A stretch of DNA of 60,143 nucleotides. It comes from Candidatus Enterenecus stercoripullorum (GTDB taxonomy: Bacteria > Bacillota > Clostridia > Oscillospirales > Oscillospiraceae). Each line of letters begins with the position of its first letter. Position 1 is the first letter of the stretch. The stretch spans positions 1 to 60,143 of the forward strand of contig DVKM01000062.1 in NCBI GenBank assembly GCA_018716015.1, in the 5' to 3' direction. Position numbers and translations under genes: made by a program. Positions 39,484 through 47,337 of the stretch are shown piece after piece. The notes under the pieces are model-generated. The model saw only the letters and a list, made by a program, of their open reading frames with translations, did no database searches and was not told the origin of the DNA.

Positions 39484-41850
39484 TTAGTGAATGGACACCA
39501 GCCCGTCGGTGACGGTGACCGTGATGGAGCCGGACTGGTCGGTGCGGTAGACCTGGGCGCCCGCCTGCTCCAGGCGGTCCAGGGTGTCCTGGGCCGGGTG
39601 GCCGTAGGAGTTGTACCCCACGGAGATAATGGCCAGCTCCGGGCGCAGCCGGTCCAGCAGCATGGAGTCGGTGGACCCGGCGGAGCCGTGATGGCCCACC
39701 ATCAGTAGCTCCAGGTCGGGCAGAGGCTGGTATTTGACCAGCATCCGCTCCACAAAGGCGTCCGCGTCCCCGGTGATGAGCAGGTCGAAGTCCTCCACAG
39801 AGCACAGGGCGAACAGCCCCTCCTCGTTGGAGGTGCCCTGACCCATGGGCGGGTACAGAGTGAGCTGGGCGTGGCCCAGAGGATAGGCGAGAATGTCCTC
39901 CTCCACAAAGGTGAGCTCGGCGCCCTCCTGCCGGGCCAGCGCCCGCAGTTGGGAGAGCTGATCCGGGTGGGTCTGGACATCGGGCAGCACTACCTGGGCC
40001 ACGTCCAGGCGCTGGAACAGCTGGGGCACCCCGTTGAAGTGGTCGTCGTCCAAATGGGTGAGTACCAGCAGGTCCAGCCGGTTTCGCCCCAGGGCGGCCA
40101 GCTGGTCGGCGGCAAGATCTCCGGGGTTGTCCCCGCCGCTACCGCCGCAGTCCACCAAGGCGGCATGGTCCCCGGACAGCAGCAGGGTGGAGGCCCCCTG
40201 TCCCACATCCAGGGCGGTGACGGTGAGGTCGGCCCTGGCCACACCCCAGGCGTTAAAGCCGATGGCAACCCCCAAAAGCAGGGCCAGGGAGACGGCCGCT
40301 GCGGCCAGTCTGCGGCCATGGCGCTTGCCCAGGAGGATGGCGGGCAGGTGGAGGTAGGCCGCGGCCAGCCACAGCTGGAACTGGGGGTTTTCCGCGTCCA
40401 GGCAGGCCAGGGGCCAGCTGCCCAGCCGGAGAACAATCCAGCGGATGTAGTGGGCCAGCAGGCCCACCGCCGCGCCGGGGATGGCCGCCAGGCCGGGTAG
40501 AAAAATGCCCAGGACGCCCAGAAACAGCCCTGCGATGGTGAGGGCCGTCACCGCCCACAGGGTGAGGATGTTGGTGAGGGGTGCGATGAGAGGAATCTGC
40601 TGAAAATACAGGGCCAGCATGGGCGTGGTGAACAGCATGGCGGCCAGAGACACGCTGACGTTGGCGCTCACCCACCGGCAGGCCTGCCAGGCTACCCGGG
40701 CGGGCAGGGTAGCCTTCCCCTTCAGCCGGGCGCGGAAGGGGTTCAGGAGCACCTGATTGAGGGGAGCGGCGGCGAGAACGATGCCCAGCACTGAGCCAAA
40801 GGACAGCTGCAGGCTGATGCTGGCGGCGGCAAAGGGGTTCTGCGCTAACAAAAGGAGCAGGGCAAGGCCCAGGGAGGTGGGCATATCCCCCTCCCGGCGC
40901 AGCACCGGTCCGGCAAGCAAGACTGTCTGCATGATCACTGCCCGCATGGAGGAGGGTGCGCCGCCGGACATTAGGGCAAAGAAAAACAGCAGGGGGACCA
41001 GGGCCAGCACCACGCCCCGGCGGCCCCGGCACAGAAAGAGCAGTACGCCCACCAGAAAGGAGATGTGCATGCCGGACACCACCACGGCGTGGAGAATGCC
41101 AGAGCGGTTCAAGGCGGAGGATAGGGCCTCGTCCAGCCCGTCCTGGTTCCCGATGGTGACCGCCGCAGCCAGCGGGGCCGCCGCCGGATCGAAAGCGGCG
41201 TAGATGCCGGCCTTCAGATACCGGGCACACAGGTCGGGCCAGTAGATCAAGGGAACTTGCTTTGCAATCTCAGTATGCAGAGGAGGCTCATTGCAGTAGG
41301 CGATGAGAAAGACGCCCTTGGCGGTATAGTAGGTGGTCTCCGCCCCGTACATCCGGGTGGAGCCTTCTAAGCGGGCCTGGCAGGTGACCTTGTCCCCCGG
41401 TTTTAAGTCGCCCCATTCCTCGCTGCCGTAGAGCAGTACGTCGGGGGCGCGGAAATCCCCGTCCAGCCGCAGGGTCATGGACCAGCCACCGATGGAGGTC
41501 TGCTCCGGATAGGAGGATACGGTGCCGGAAATGGTCTCATCCGTCCCGGCTAGAGCCTGGGCGGGTGCGTAAAAGAGGGCAGCGTAAGCGGCAAACCAGC
41601 CCCAGGCCAGCACGCCGCCCAGACACAGGGCCAGCAGGCGGCGGGAGAGGCCCAGCAGCCGCCGGCGGCGGGCCGACAGCAGGGACAGGTTGGGATGCTC
41701 GTTCTTTTTGAGCCGGGTAAACCGCCATACTACCAGCGCTCCGAAGCCCAGAACCATCGTGAGAATCGCGGAAAGCGGGCCGCCCAAACCATAGCAGGCC
41801 AGCAGACAGACGATGGCAAATCCCCCGGAAAACCAGGTCAGTCTGCGCAT
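39484..41850 (-). CDS. comEC: DNA internalization competence protein ComEC/Rec2
   Basis: This 788-residue channel moves single-stranded DNA through the membrane during transformation. The N-terminus has three hydrophobic helices and a DUF4131 OB-like domain (about 60-190). The ComEC core (about 240-500) has SGILHAVVVSGMHISFLVGV and GAPSSMRAVIMQTVLLAGP. The C-terminal metallo-beta-lactamase-like domain (about 540-788) has ALDVGQGASTLLLSGDHAAL, LTHLDDDHFNGVPQL and MVGHHGSAGSTDSML, so nuclease metal ligands look intact. The start is ATG 41850 after AGGGGG; upstream codons are open but unlikely. Together with comM it hints at natural competence, though comEA and pilus genes are outside the window. 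Confidence 0.94.
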   Translation of the reverse strand: MRRLTWFSGGFAIVCLLACYGLGGPLSAILTMVLGFGALVVWRFTRLKKNEHPNLSLLSARRRRLLGLSRRLLALCLGGVLAWGWFAAYAALFYAPAQALAGTDETISGTVSSYPEQTSIGGWSMTLRLDGDFRAPDVLLYGSEEWGDLKPGDKVTCQARLEGSTRMYGAETTYYTAKGVFLIAYCNEPPLHTEIAKQVPLIYWPDLCARYLKAGIYAAFDPAAAPLAAAVTIGNQDGLDEALSSALNRSGILHAVVVSGMHISFLVGVLLFLCRGRRGVVLALVPLLFFFALMSGGAPSSMRAVIMQTVLLAGPVLRREGDMPTSLGLALLLLLAQNPFAAASISLQLSFGSVLGIVLAAAPLNQVLLNPFRARLKGKATLPARVAWQACRWVSANVSVSLAAMLFTTPMLALYFQQIPLIAPLTNILTLWAVTALTIAGLFLGVLGIFLPGLAAIPGAAVGLLAHYIRWIVLRLGSWPLACLDAENPQFQLWLAAAYLHLPAILLGKRHGRRLAAAAVSLALLLGVAIGFNAWGVARADLTVTALDVGQGASTLLLSGDHAALVDCGGSGGDNPGDLAADQLAALGRNRLDLLVLTHLDDDHFNGVPQLFQRLDVAQVVLPDVQTHPDQLSQLRALARQEGAELTFVEEDILAYPLGHAQLTLYPPMGQGTSNEEGLFALCSVEDFDLLITGDADAFVERMLVKYQPLPDLELLMVGHHGSAGSTDSMLLDRLRPELAIISVGYNSYGHPAQDTLDRLEQAGAQVYRTDQSGSITVTVTDGLVSIH

Positions 41851-41982
41851 GAGCGATCCCCCTCTCTTTCTCTGTTTTCCCATTGTACCATCCTGGGAGG
41901 GAAGCGTCAATCGGGGGAGGGCTCTGTACTTTTGCATCGAGATTTGGTATAATAGCGCCACTTGACGAAAAGGACTGATCCC

Positions 41983-44481
41983 ATGCTGACCCATGAACAG
42001 GGACTGGAGTTCTGCCGCGTCCGGCGGAAGGCCATCGCCCTCAACTATCAAAACCTCAACCCCCAGCAGCGCCAGGCGGTGCTGGCCACCCAGGGCCCCC
42101 TGCTGCTGCTGGCGGGGGCAGGCTCGGGCAAGACCACGGTGCTCATCCACCGGGTGGCAAACCTGATGCGCTACGGCCGGGGGTCGGACAGCCCGGAGGT
42201 GCCGGAATGGGCAGGGCCGGAGGATCTGGAGTTTTTGCGTACTTATGTGAAATCCCCCAGCCCCCAGGAGAAGGGCCGGGCGGACCGGTTGTGTGCCCTA
42301 GACCCCGCTCCACCCTGGACCATCTTGGCCATCACCTTCACCAACAAGGCTGCCGGGGAGCTGAAAGAGCGGCTGGAGCGGATGCTGGGCCCTGAGGCTC
42401 GGGACGTGTGGGCCTCCACCTTCCACTCCGCCTGTGTGCGTATCCTGCGCCGGGACATTGAGAAGTTGGGATTTCCCTCTTCGTTTACCATCTATGATAC
42501 CGACGACTCCCAGCGGGTGATGAAGGACTGCATCAAGGAACTGAACTTTGACGACAAGCAGTTCCCCCCCCGGTCGGTGCTGTCCATGATCTCCAAGGCT
42601 AAGGACAAGATGCAGTTGGCCGCCGACTTTGAGCGGGAAGCCCGCCGCTCCGGGGACTTCCGGCTGGAGAAGATCGCCCGGCTGTACGCTCTGTACGAAA
42701 AGAAGCTGTGGGAGGCCGGGGCGCTGGATTTTGACGACATCATCCTCCACGCCGTGCGTCTGCTGGAGCAGGACGAGTCGGTGCGATCCTACTATCAGAA
42801 AAAGTTCCGCTACGTGCTGGTGGACGAGTATCAGGACACCAACAACCTGCAGTACCGCCTGACCTCCCTTCTGGCGGGGGGGTGGAAGAACATCTGCGTG
42901 GTGGGGGACGATGACCAGTCTATCTACCGCTTCCGGGGGGCCACCATCGAGAACATCCTGAACTTTGAAAATCAGTACCAGGGTTGCCGCACCATCCGCC
43001 TGGAGCAGAACTACCGCTCCACTAAGAACATCCTGGAGGCGGCCAACGCCGTCATCCGCAACAACCAGGGGCGTAAGGGCAAGCAGCTGTGGACGGCGGG
43101 GGAGAGCGGCGAACTGGTGAACCTGTACACCGCCATGGACGAGAACGACGAAGCCCAGTACGTGGCCAACGTGATTTTGGAGGACTACCGGAAGGGAGAG
43201 CCCTGGAACGACCACGCCATCCTCTACCGGATGAACGCCCAGTCCAACCAGCTGGAAGTGGCCTTCAAGCGCAACGGCATCCCCTACCGGGTCATCGGGG
43301 GTACCCGCTTCTTTGACCGGGCGGAAGTGAAGGACATGCTGGCCTACCTGTGCGTGGTGAACAACAAGCAGGACGATCTGCGCCTACGCCGGATCATTAA
43401 CAATCCCCCCCGGGGGATCGGCCCGGCCACGGTGGAAAAGGCGGCGGCCATCGCCGCCCAGGAGGGGACATCCCTGTGGGCGGTTATCTCCAAACCCTCC
43501 ACCTACCCAGAGCTGCAAAAGGCGGCGGGTAAGCTGGGGCAGTTTACTGATCTGATTGGCCAGCTCACCCAGATGTCCCACACCATGAATCTGCCCGCCT
43601 TTTACGAGGAGGTGGTGTCCCGCAGCGGCTATGCCGCCATGCTCCAGACGAAGAATGATCTGGACAGCCGCACCCGGCTGGAGAACGTGCGGGAGCTGCT
43701 CACCTCCATCCAGAGCTATCTGAGCAATGCCGAGGGGGAGCCCTCCCTGGCAGGATTCCTGGACGAGATCGCATTGTACACCGACCTGGACAGCCACGAC
43801 ACTAGCGAGGACGCGGTGGTGATGATGACCATGCACTCGGCCAAGGGGCTGGAGTTCCCGGTGGTGTTCGTGGTGGGCATGGAGGAGGGCATCTTCCCGG
43901 GCATGCGCACCATCGGCGACCCGGAGGAGATGGAGGAGGAGCGGCGGCTGTGCTACGTGGCCCTGACCCGGGCCAAGCAGCGGCTGTACCTGACCTGCGC
44001 GGGGCGGCGGATGCTCTTTGGCCGCACCAGCGCCAACCGGCCCTCCCGGTTTGCCGGGGAGATCCCGGAGCAGCTGCTAGAGCAGTCCGGGCGGGGCTAT
44101 CAGGACCGGGTGAACGCCTGGCAGAACTATGACTTCGACCAGCGCCCCCGGGTGACTTCCTACCCCAGGGATCGGGCGGAGCAGTGGGAGCGTCCCGCGC
44201 CCCCCAGGCCCGTGGGCTATTACAGCCCGGCAACTTCCGGGGGCAGAACCTCCAGCGGGGGGAAACTCGCCGCAGCCTCCGGTTATACCGCCAAATCCGC
44301 CCCCCTGCCCAGCTATGCCAAGGGAGATTTGGTGGAGCACAAGGCCTTTGGCCGGGGAATGGTGCTCTCGGTGCAGAAAATGGGGGGCGACGTGCTGCTG
44401 GAGATTGCCTTTGACGACGTGGGTACCAAGCGGCTGCTGCTGAAATCGGCAGGGCAGAACATGAGAAAGATAACCGAGTAG
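41983..44481 (+). CDS. pcrA: UvrD/PcrA-type superfamily 1 DNA helicase
   Basis: This 832-residue 3'-5' helicase acts in repair and in clearing recombination intermediates. It has the Q motif LNPQQRQAVLA, Walker A LLLAGAGSGKTTVLI (about 42-56), motif Ia ITFTNKAAGELKERL, Walker B LVDEYQDTN, motif III GDDDQSIYRFRGA, motif IV LEQNYRS, motif V MTMHSAKGLEFPVVFVVGME and motif VI YVALTRAKQRLYL. The C-terminal Tudor-like RNA-polymerase contact domain reads YAKGDLVEHKAFGRGMVLSV. About 40 extra residues lie between motifs I and Ia (about 62-105). An extended -10 (TGGTATAAT, hexamer 41948-41953) lies upstream. ATG 41983 follows AAAAGGA; TTG 41962 is the alternative. Confidence 0.95.
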   Translation: MLTHEQGLEFCRVRRKAIALNYQNLNPQQRQAVLATQGPLLLLAGAGSGKTTVLIHRVANLMRYGRGSDSPEVPEWAGPEDLEFLRTYVKSPSPQEKGRADRLCALDPAPPWTILAITFTNKAAGELKERLERMLGPEARDVWASTFHSACVRILRRDIEKLGFPSSFTIYDTDDSQRVMKDCIKELNFDDKQFPPRSVLSMISKAKDKMQLAADFEREARRSGDFRLEKIARLYALYEKKLWEAGALDFDDIILHAVRLLEQDESVRSYYQKKFRYVLVDEYQDTNNLQYRLTSLLAGGWKNICVVGDDDQSIYRFRGATIENILNFENQYQGCRTIRLEQNYRSTKNILEAANAVIRNNQGRKGKQLWTAGESGELVNLYTAMDENDEAQYVANVILEDYRKGEPWNDHAILYRMNAQSNQLEVAFKRNGIPYRVIGGTRFFDRAEVKDMLAYLCVVNNKQDDLRLRRIINNPPRGIGPATVEKAAAIAAQEGTSLWAVISKPSTYPELQKAAGKLGQFTDLIGQLTQMSHTMNLPAFYEEVVSRSGYAAMLQTKNDLDSRTRLENVRELLTSIQSYLSNAEGEPSLAGFLDEIALYTDLDSHDTSEDAVVMMTMHSAKGLEFPVVFVVGMEEGIFPGMRTIGDPEEMEEERRLCYVALTRAKQRLYLTCAGRRMLFGRTSANRPSRFAGEIPEQLLEQSGRGYQDRVNAWQNYDFDQRPRVTSYPRDRAEQWERPAPPRPVGYYSPATSGGRTSSGGKLAAASGYTAKSAPLPSYAKGDLVEHKAFGRGMVLSVQKMGGDVLLEIAFDDVGTKRLLLKSAGQNMRKITE

Positions 44482-44614
44482 GCCGGCCCAGGTTCTCGCA
44501 GATAGGGAAGAACGGCCAGACCGTGTGGCCAAGCCCGTGTTCTGAAAAATGGTCCCCCAAAGGGCGCGTACCGCAATATATGCTGCTATCTTACCTGTTC
44601 ACTGGGCATGTAAA

Positions 44615-44660
44615 GCTCCCCTGAAGACAAAGAAAACTGTCTTCAGGGGAGCAATTTTTT
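44615..44660 (+). terminator. Terminator of pcrA
   Basis: A perfect 15-bp stem (44615-44629 with 44638-44652), 8-base loop, then AATTTTTT. It lies between the convergent pcrA and sigma-54 activator stops and can serve both strands. Confidence 0.9.
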
Positions 44661-44662
44661 GC

Positions 44663-46042
44663 TTAGCTGATCCCGTACTGCTTCATTTTCTTATAGAGCA
44701 CCGTGCGGGAAATGCCCAACAGGCGGGCCGCCTGGCTGCGGTTGCCGTTGGCGGACGCCAACGCCTCCTGGAGCATTTCCTGTTCCAGATGGGCTTTGGA
44801 TGACTTCAAGAGAAGGCCCTGGTTCCCATGGATGTCCTCCAGGTGCCTCTTGCTTCGGGTGCGCAGGATGAACTGCTCAAAATCAGCCTTCTCCAACTGG
44901 AAGGAGCGGGTCATATTCATAGCCGACTCAATGGCGTTTTGCAGCTCCCGCACATTGCCGGGCCAGTCGTAGGCCATGAACAGGTCCATCACCTCGGGGC
45001 TGACCCGCTGGACAACCATGCCCAGCTGAGCATTCAGACGCTGGATCAGGTTGTCCACCAGAAGGGGGATGTCCTCTTTCCGCTGGCGAAGGGGCGGGGC
45101 GAGGATCCGAATGACATTGAGCCGGAAGTACAGGTCGCTGCGGAACTGGCCGGCCTGCACCGAGCGCTCCAGCGGAATGTTGGAGGCGGCAATGATGCGC
45201 ACGTCTACGGGGATGGTTTTGGTGCCCCCCACCGGGTCGATCTCCCGCTCCTGAAGGACCCGGAGAAATTTGGGCTGCATGGAGGAGGAGAGCAGGTTCA
45301 CCTCGTCCAGGAACAAAGAGCCGTGATTGGCCAGCTCAAAGCGGCCGATCTTACCATTTTTGGCGGCCCCGGTAAACGCGCCGGCGGCATAGCCGAAAAA
45401 TTCCGACTCCATCAGCTCCGCCGGGATTGCCGAGCAGTTCACCCGCACAAAGTTGGCGTCGCGGCGGGGGCTGAGTGAGTGGATGGCATGGGCGATCAGC
45501 TCCTTGCCGCTGCCGGTCTCCCCCTCGATGAGTACGGTAGAGACAGAGTTGGCGGCCTGGACAATCTGTTTTTTCAAACGGAGAATGGCGGGGCTTTGCC
45601 CGATGATGTTGTCCAGCCGGTAACGGGCGCCCCTCTCATTGGACAGTTCCTGCCGGTAGAAATCCAGCTGTTTTTGCAAAAGGGCGGTCTGCCGGAAGAT
45701 GTTCTTGGCATTGGGAATGCCGTTGACCACCATGTACAGGAATAGGCCCTGGACACGTCCACCCCTATCCTTCATAGGGATGTAGGTGGTGAAAATGGGG
45801 ATGCCGTGCCTGTTGATCACCGGGCGGCCCTGGATGACCTGTCCGGACTCCAGAGCCTCCATGGCGTGGGTATCCGGCACCAGCTCGTCCACCCGCTTGC
45901 CCAGCGCGGCTTCCTCGGGGAACCCCATGATTTCCTGCCATCCCTTACTGACATAGGTATATCTGCCGTCTTGATCCAACCGGGCACAGTTGAGCGACTC
46001 CAGGCACTCCATGGCCTCCTTGCGCGACAGAGCATAATCCAA
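44663..46042 (-). CDS. Sigma-54-dependent activator, PAS-AAA-Fis (regulator of the BKACE operon)
   Basis: This 459-residue enhancer-binding protein has an N-terminal PAS domain (about 12-110: LNCARLDQDGRYTYVSKGWQ, GKRVDELVPDTHAMEAL), a short coiled linker, and the AAA+ core with Walker A GETGSGKE (174), GAFTGA (221), Walker B SLFLDEVNLL and PPLRQRKEDIPLL. A C-terminal Fis helix-turn-helix (NGNRSQAARLLGISRTVLYK) follows. The architecture is RocR-like. GGAGG is 8 bases before TTG 46042, which is preferred; GTG 46051 would lie inside the ribosome site. It is divergent from a six-gene operon with a sigma-54 promoter, so it almost certainly controls that operon. The PAS ligand is unknown. Confidence 0.9.
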   Translation of the reverse strand: MDYALSRKEAMECLESLNCARLDQDGRYTYVSKGWQEIMGFPEEAALGKRVDELVPDTHAMEALESGQVIQGRPVINRHGIPIFTTYIPMKDRGGRVQGLFLYMVVNGIPNAKNIFRQTALLQKQLDFYRQELSNERGARYRLDNIIGQSPAILRLKKQIVQAANSVSTVLIEGETGSGKELIAHAIHSLSPRRDANFVRVNCSAIPAELMESEFFGYAAGAFTGAAKNGKIGRFELANHGSLFLDEVNLLSSSMQPKFLRVLQEREIDPVGGTKTIPVDVRIIAASNIPLERSVQAGQFRSDLYFRLNVIRILAPPLRQRKEDIPLLVDNLIQRLNAQLGMVVQRVSPEVMDLFMAYDWPGNVRELQNAIESAMNMTRSFQLEKADFEQFILRTRSKRHLEDIHGNQGLLLKSSKAHLEQEMLQEALASANGNRSQAARLLGISRTVLYKKMKQYGIS

Positions 46043-46224
46043 TGCCGACACCTCCAGTTCAGGTCTTGTTCCTCACCATTTTAGTATAACCCATAGTATA
46101 TGGTGTATTTTCCGGAAAGACAACGCGAGAAATAGACAAAAAAGAGGCCTTAAAACTAGATATAATATACAAAATTTTGACATAAAAATCATATAATTCG
46201 CACAGCTCTTCCAAAAATCGAATC

Positions 46225-46348
46225 AAAACTGTAATCTTTTCCATACATATGTCAAAAAGTTCACACATCTGGCCGCCGCCTCAAAGCAGGGCGCAGTGCC
46301 GTTTGAAGTGGGGACTGGTTCAAGGTGTGCCAAAACACTTACAGTTTT
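46225..46348. promoter_or_regulatory. AT-rich divergent control region with two inverted AAAACTGTAA boxes
   Basis: The 436-base gap 46052-46487 has no gene. It is much more AT-rich than its surroundings from about 46070 to 46250. Two exact 10-base copies of AAAACTGTAA occur in opposite orientation, at 46225-46234 (plus) and 46339-46348 (minus). Further weak dyads are TTGAA-N11-TTCAA (46303-46323) and GTGT-N6-ACAC (46325-46338). They lie 70-195 bases upstream of the sigma-54 promoter, the normal position for enhancer sites. Confidence 0.4.
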
Positions 46349-46418
46349 CCGATGGGGCACTCAGAACAAAATGGCCGGAAATGCTTGAAATAGGCCGGGC
46401 CTTGACATTTTGGAGAAC

Positions 46419-46434
46419 TGGCACGGGTCTTGCA
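46419..46434 (+). promoter_or_regulatory. Sigma-54 (-24/-12) promoter of the BKACE operon
   Basis: TGGCACGGGTCTTGCA is a full match to the -24/-12 consensus, with GG and GC 10 bases apart. The predicted start near 46445 gives a leader of about 40 bases to the ATG at 46488. Confidence 0.9.
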
Positions 46435-46487
46435 ATTTATCAAAACGGATTTTGTTCCATCACATGTTTGAAAAGGAGAGAACAGCC

Positions 46488-47273
46488 ATGAAAATCATCG
46501 ACCTGACCATGCTTCTGGAAGAGGACCTGCCCAGCGATCCTGAAATCCAGATCCCCAGGATCCAGCGCTTGGACCATAAGGATACGGCGGAGCAGATGCC
46601 GGCCTACTTCCCCGGTACCACCACGGAGGATCTGCCGGGCGGCAACGGCTGGGCCATCGACTTTGTCAAGATGTGTACCCACTCCGGCACCCACTTGGAC
46701 GCGCCCTGGCACTACTACCCCACCCAAAACGAGGCCATTATTCCCGGCGGTGAGAAGGCGTGGACCATCGACCAGGTTCCCCTGGAGTGGTGCATCGGCC
46801 CCGGCGTAAAGCTGGATTTCCGCGACAAGCCCGACGGATACAAGATCAGCAAGCAGGATGTCCAGGACTATCTGGCCAAGATTAACTACACCCTGAAGCC
46901 CGGCGACATTGTGCTGCTCAACACCGGCGCAGGCAACCGCTGGGGTACTCCGGAGTACCTGGTGGCGGGCGCTGGCATGAGCGCTGAGGCCACCCTCTGG
47001 ATGTGCGAGCAGGGAGTGCATGTAGTGGGCACCGACGGCTGGAGCTGGGACGTGCCCCTGCCACTGGAGGCCAAGGAGTTTGAAAAAACCCACGACAAGT
47101 CCATCATCTGGGAGGCCCACCGGGCCGGCCGGCAGCGCGCTTACTGCCACATCGAGAAGCTGACCAACCTGGAGAGCCTGCCTGACTATGGCTATACTGT
47201 ATACGCCCTTCCCATCCCCGTCAAGGGGGGCAGCGCTGGCTGGTGCCGCGTCATTGCCATCCTGGACGAATAA
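46488..47273 (+). CDS. Cyclase family metal-dependent hydrolase (kynurenine-formamidase-like)
   Basis: This 261-residue protein is of the Cyclase family (PF04199), which includes arylformamidase KynB, isatin hydrolase and other Mn/Zn enzymes that open amides, lactones or cyclic imides. The metal motif is HSGTHLDAPWH (His65, His69, Asp71, His75); late residues GTDGWSWD and KSIIWEAHRAGRQRAYCHIE fit larger family members. AAAGGAGAG precedes the ATG. It is the first gene after the sigma-54 promoter. Near genes for a transporter, CoA-transferase, thiolase and BKACE, it probably performs the first hydrolytic step on an imported substrate, exposing a carboxylate. The substrate is unknown. Confidence 0.88.
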   Translation: MKIIDLTMLLEEDLPSDPEIQIPRIQRLDHKDTAEQMPAYFPGTTTEDLPGGNGWAIDFVKMCTHSGTHLDAPWHYYPTQNEAIIPGGEKAWTIDQVPLEWCIGPGVKLDFRDKPDGYKISKQDVQDYLAKINYTLKPGDIVLLNTGAGNRWGTPEYLVAGAGMSAEATLWMCEQGVHVVGTDGWSWDVPLPLEAKEFEKTHDKSIIWEAHRAGRQRAYCHIEKLTNLESLPDYGYTVYALPIPVKGGSAGWCRVIAILDE

Positions 47274-47337
47274 CGGGAAACCGGTCTTTATCCGACTTAA
47301 GACCATATACGTCTGTGAGAGTGAATAGGAGGAAATT

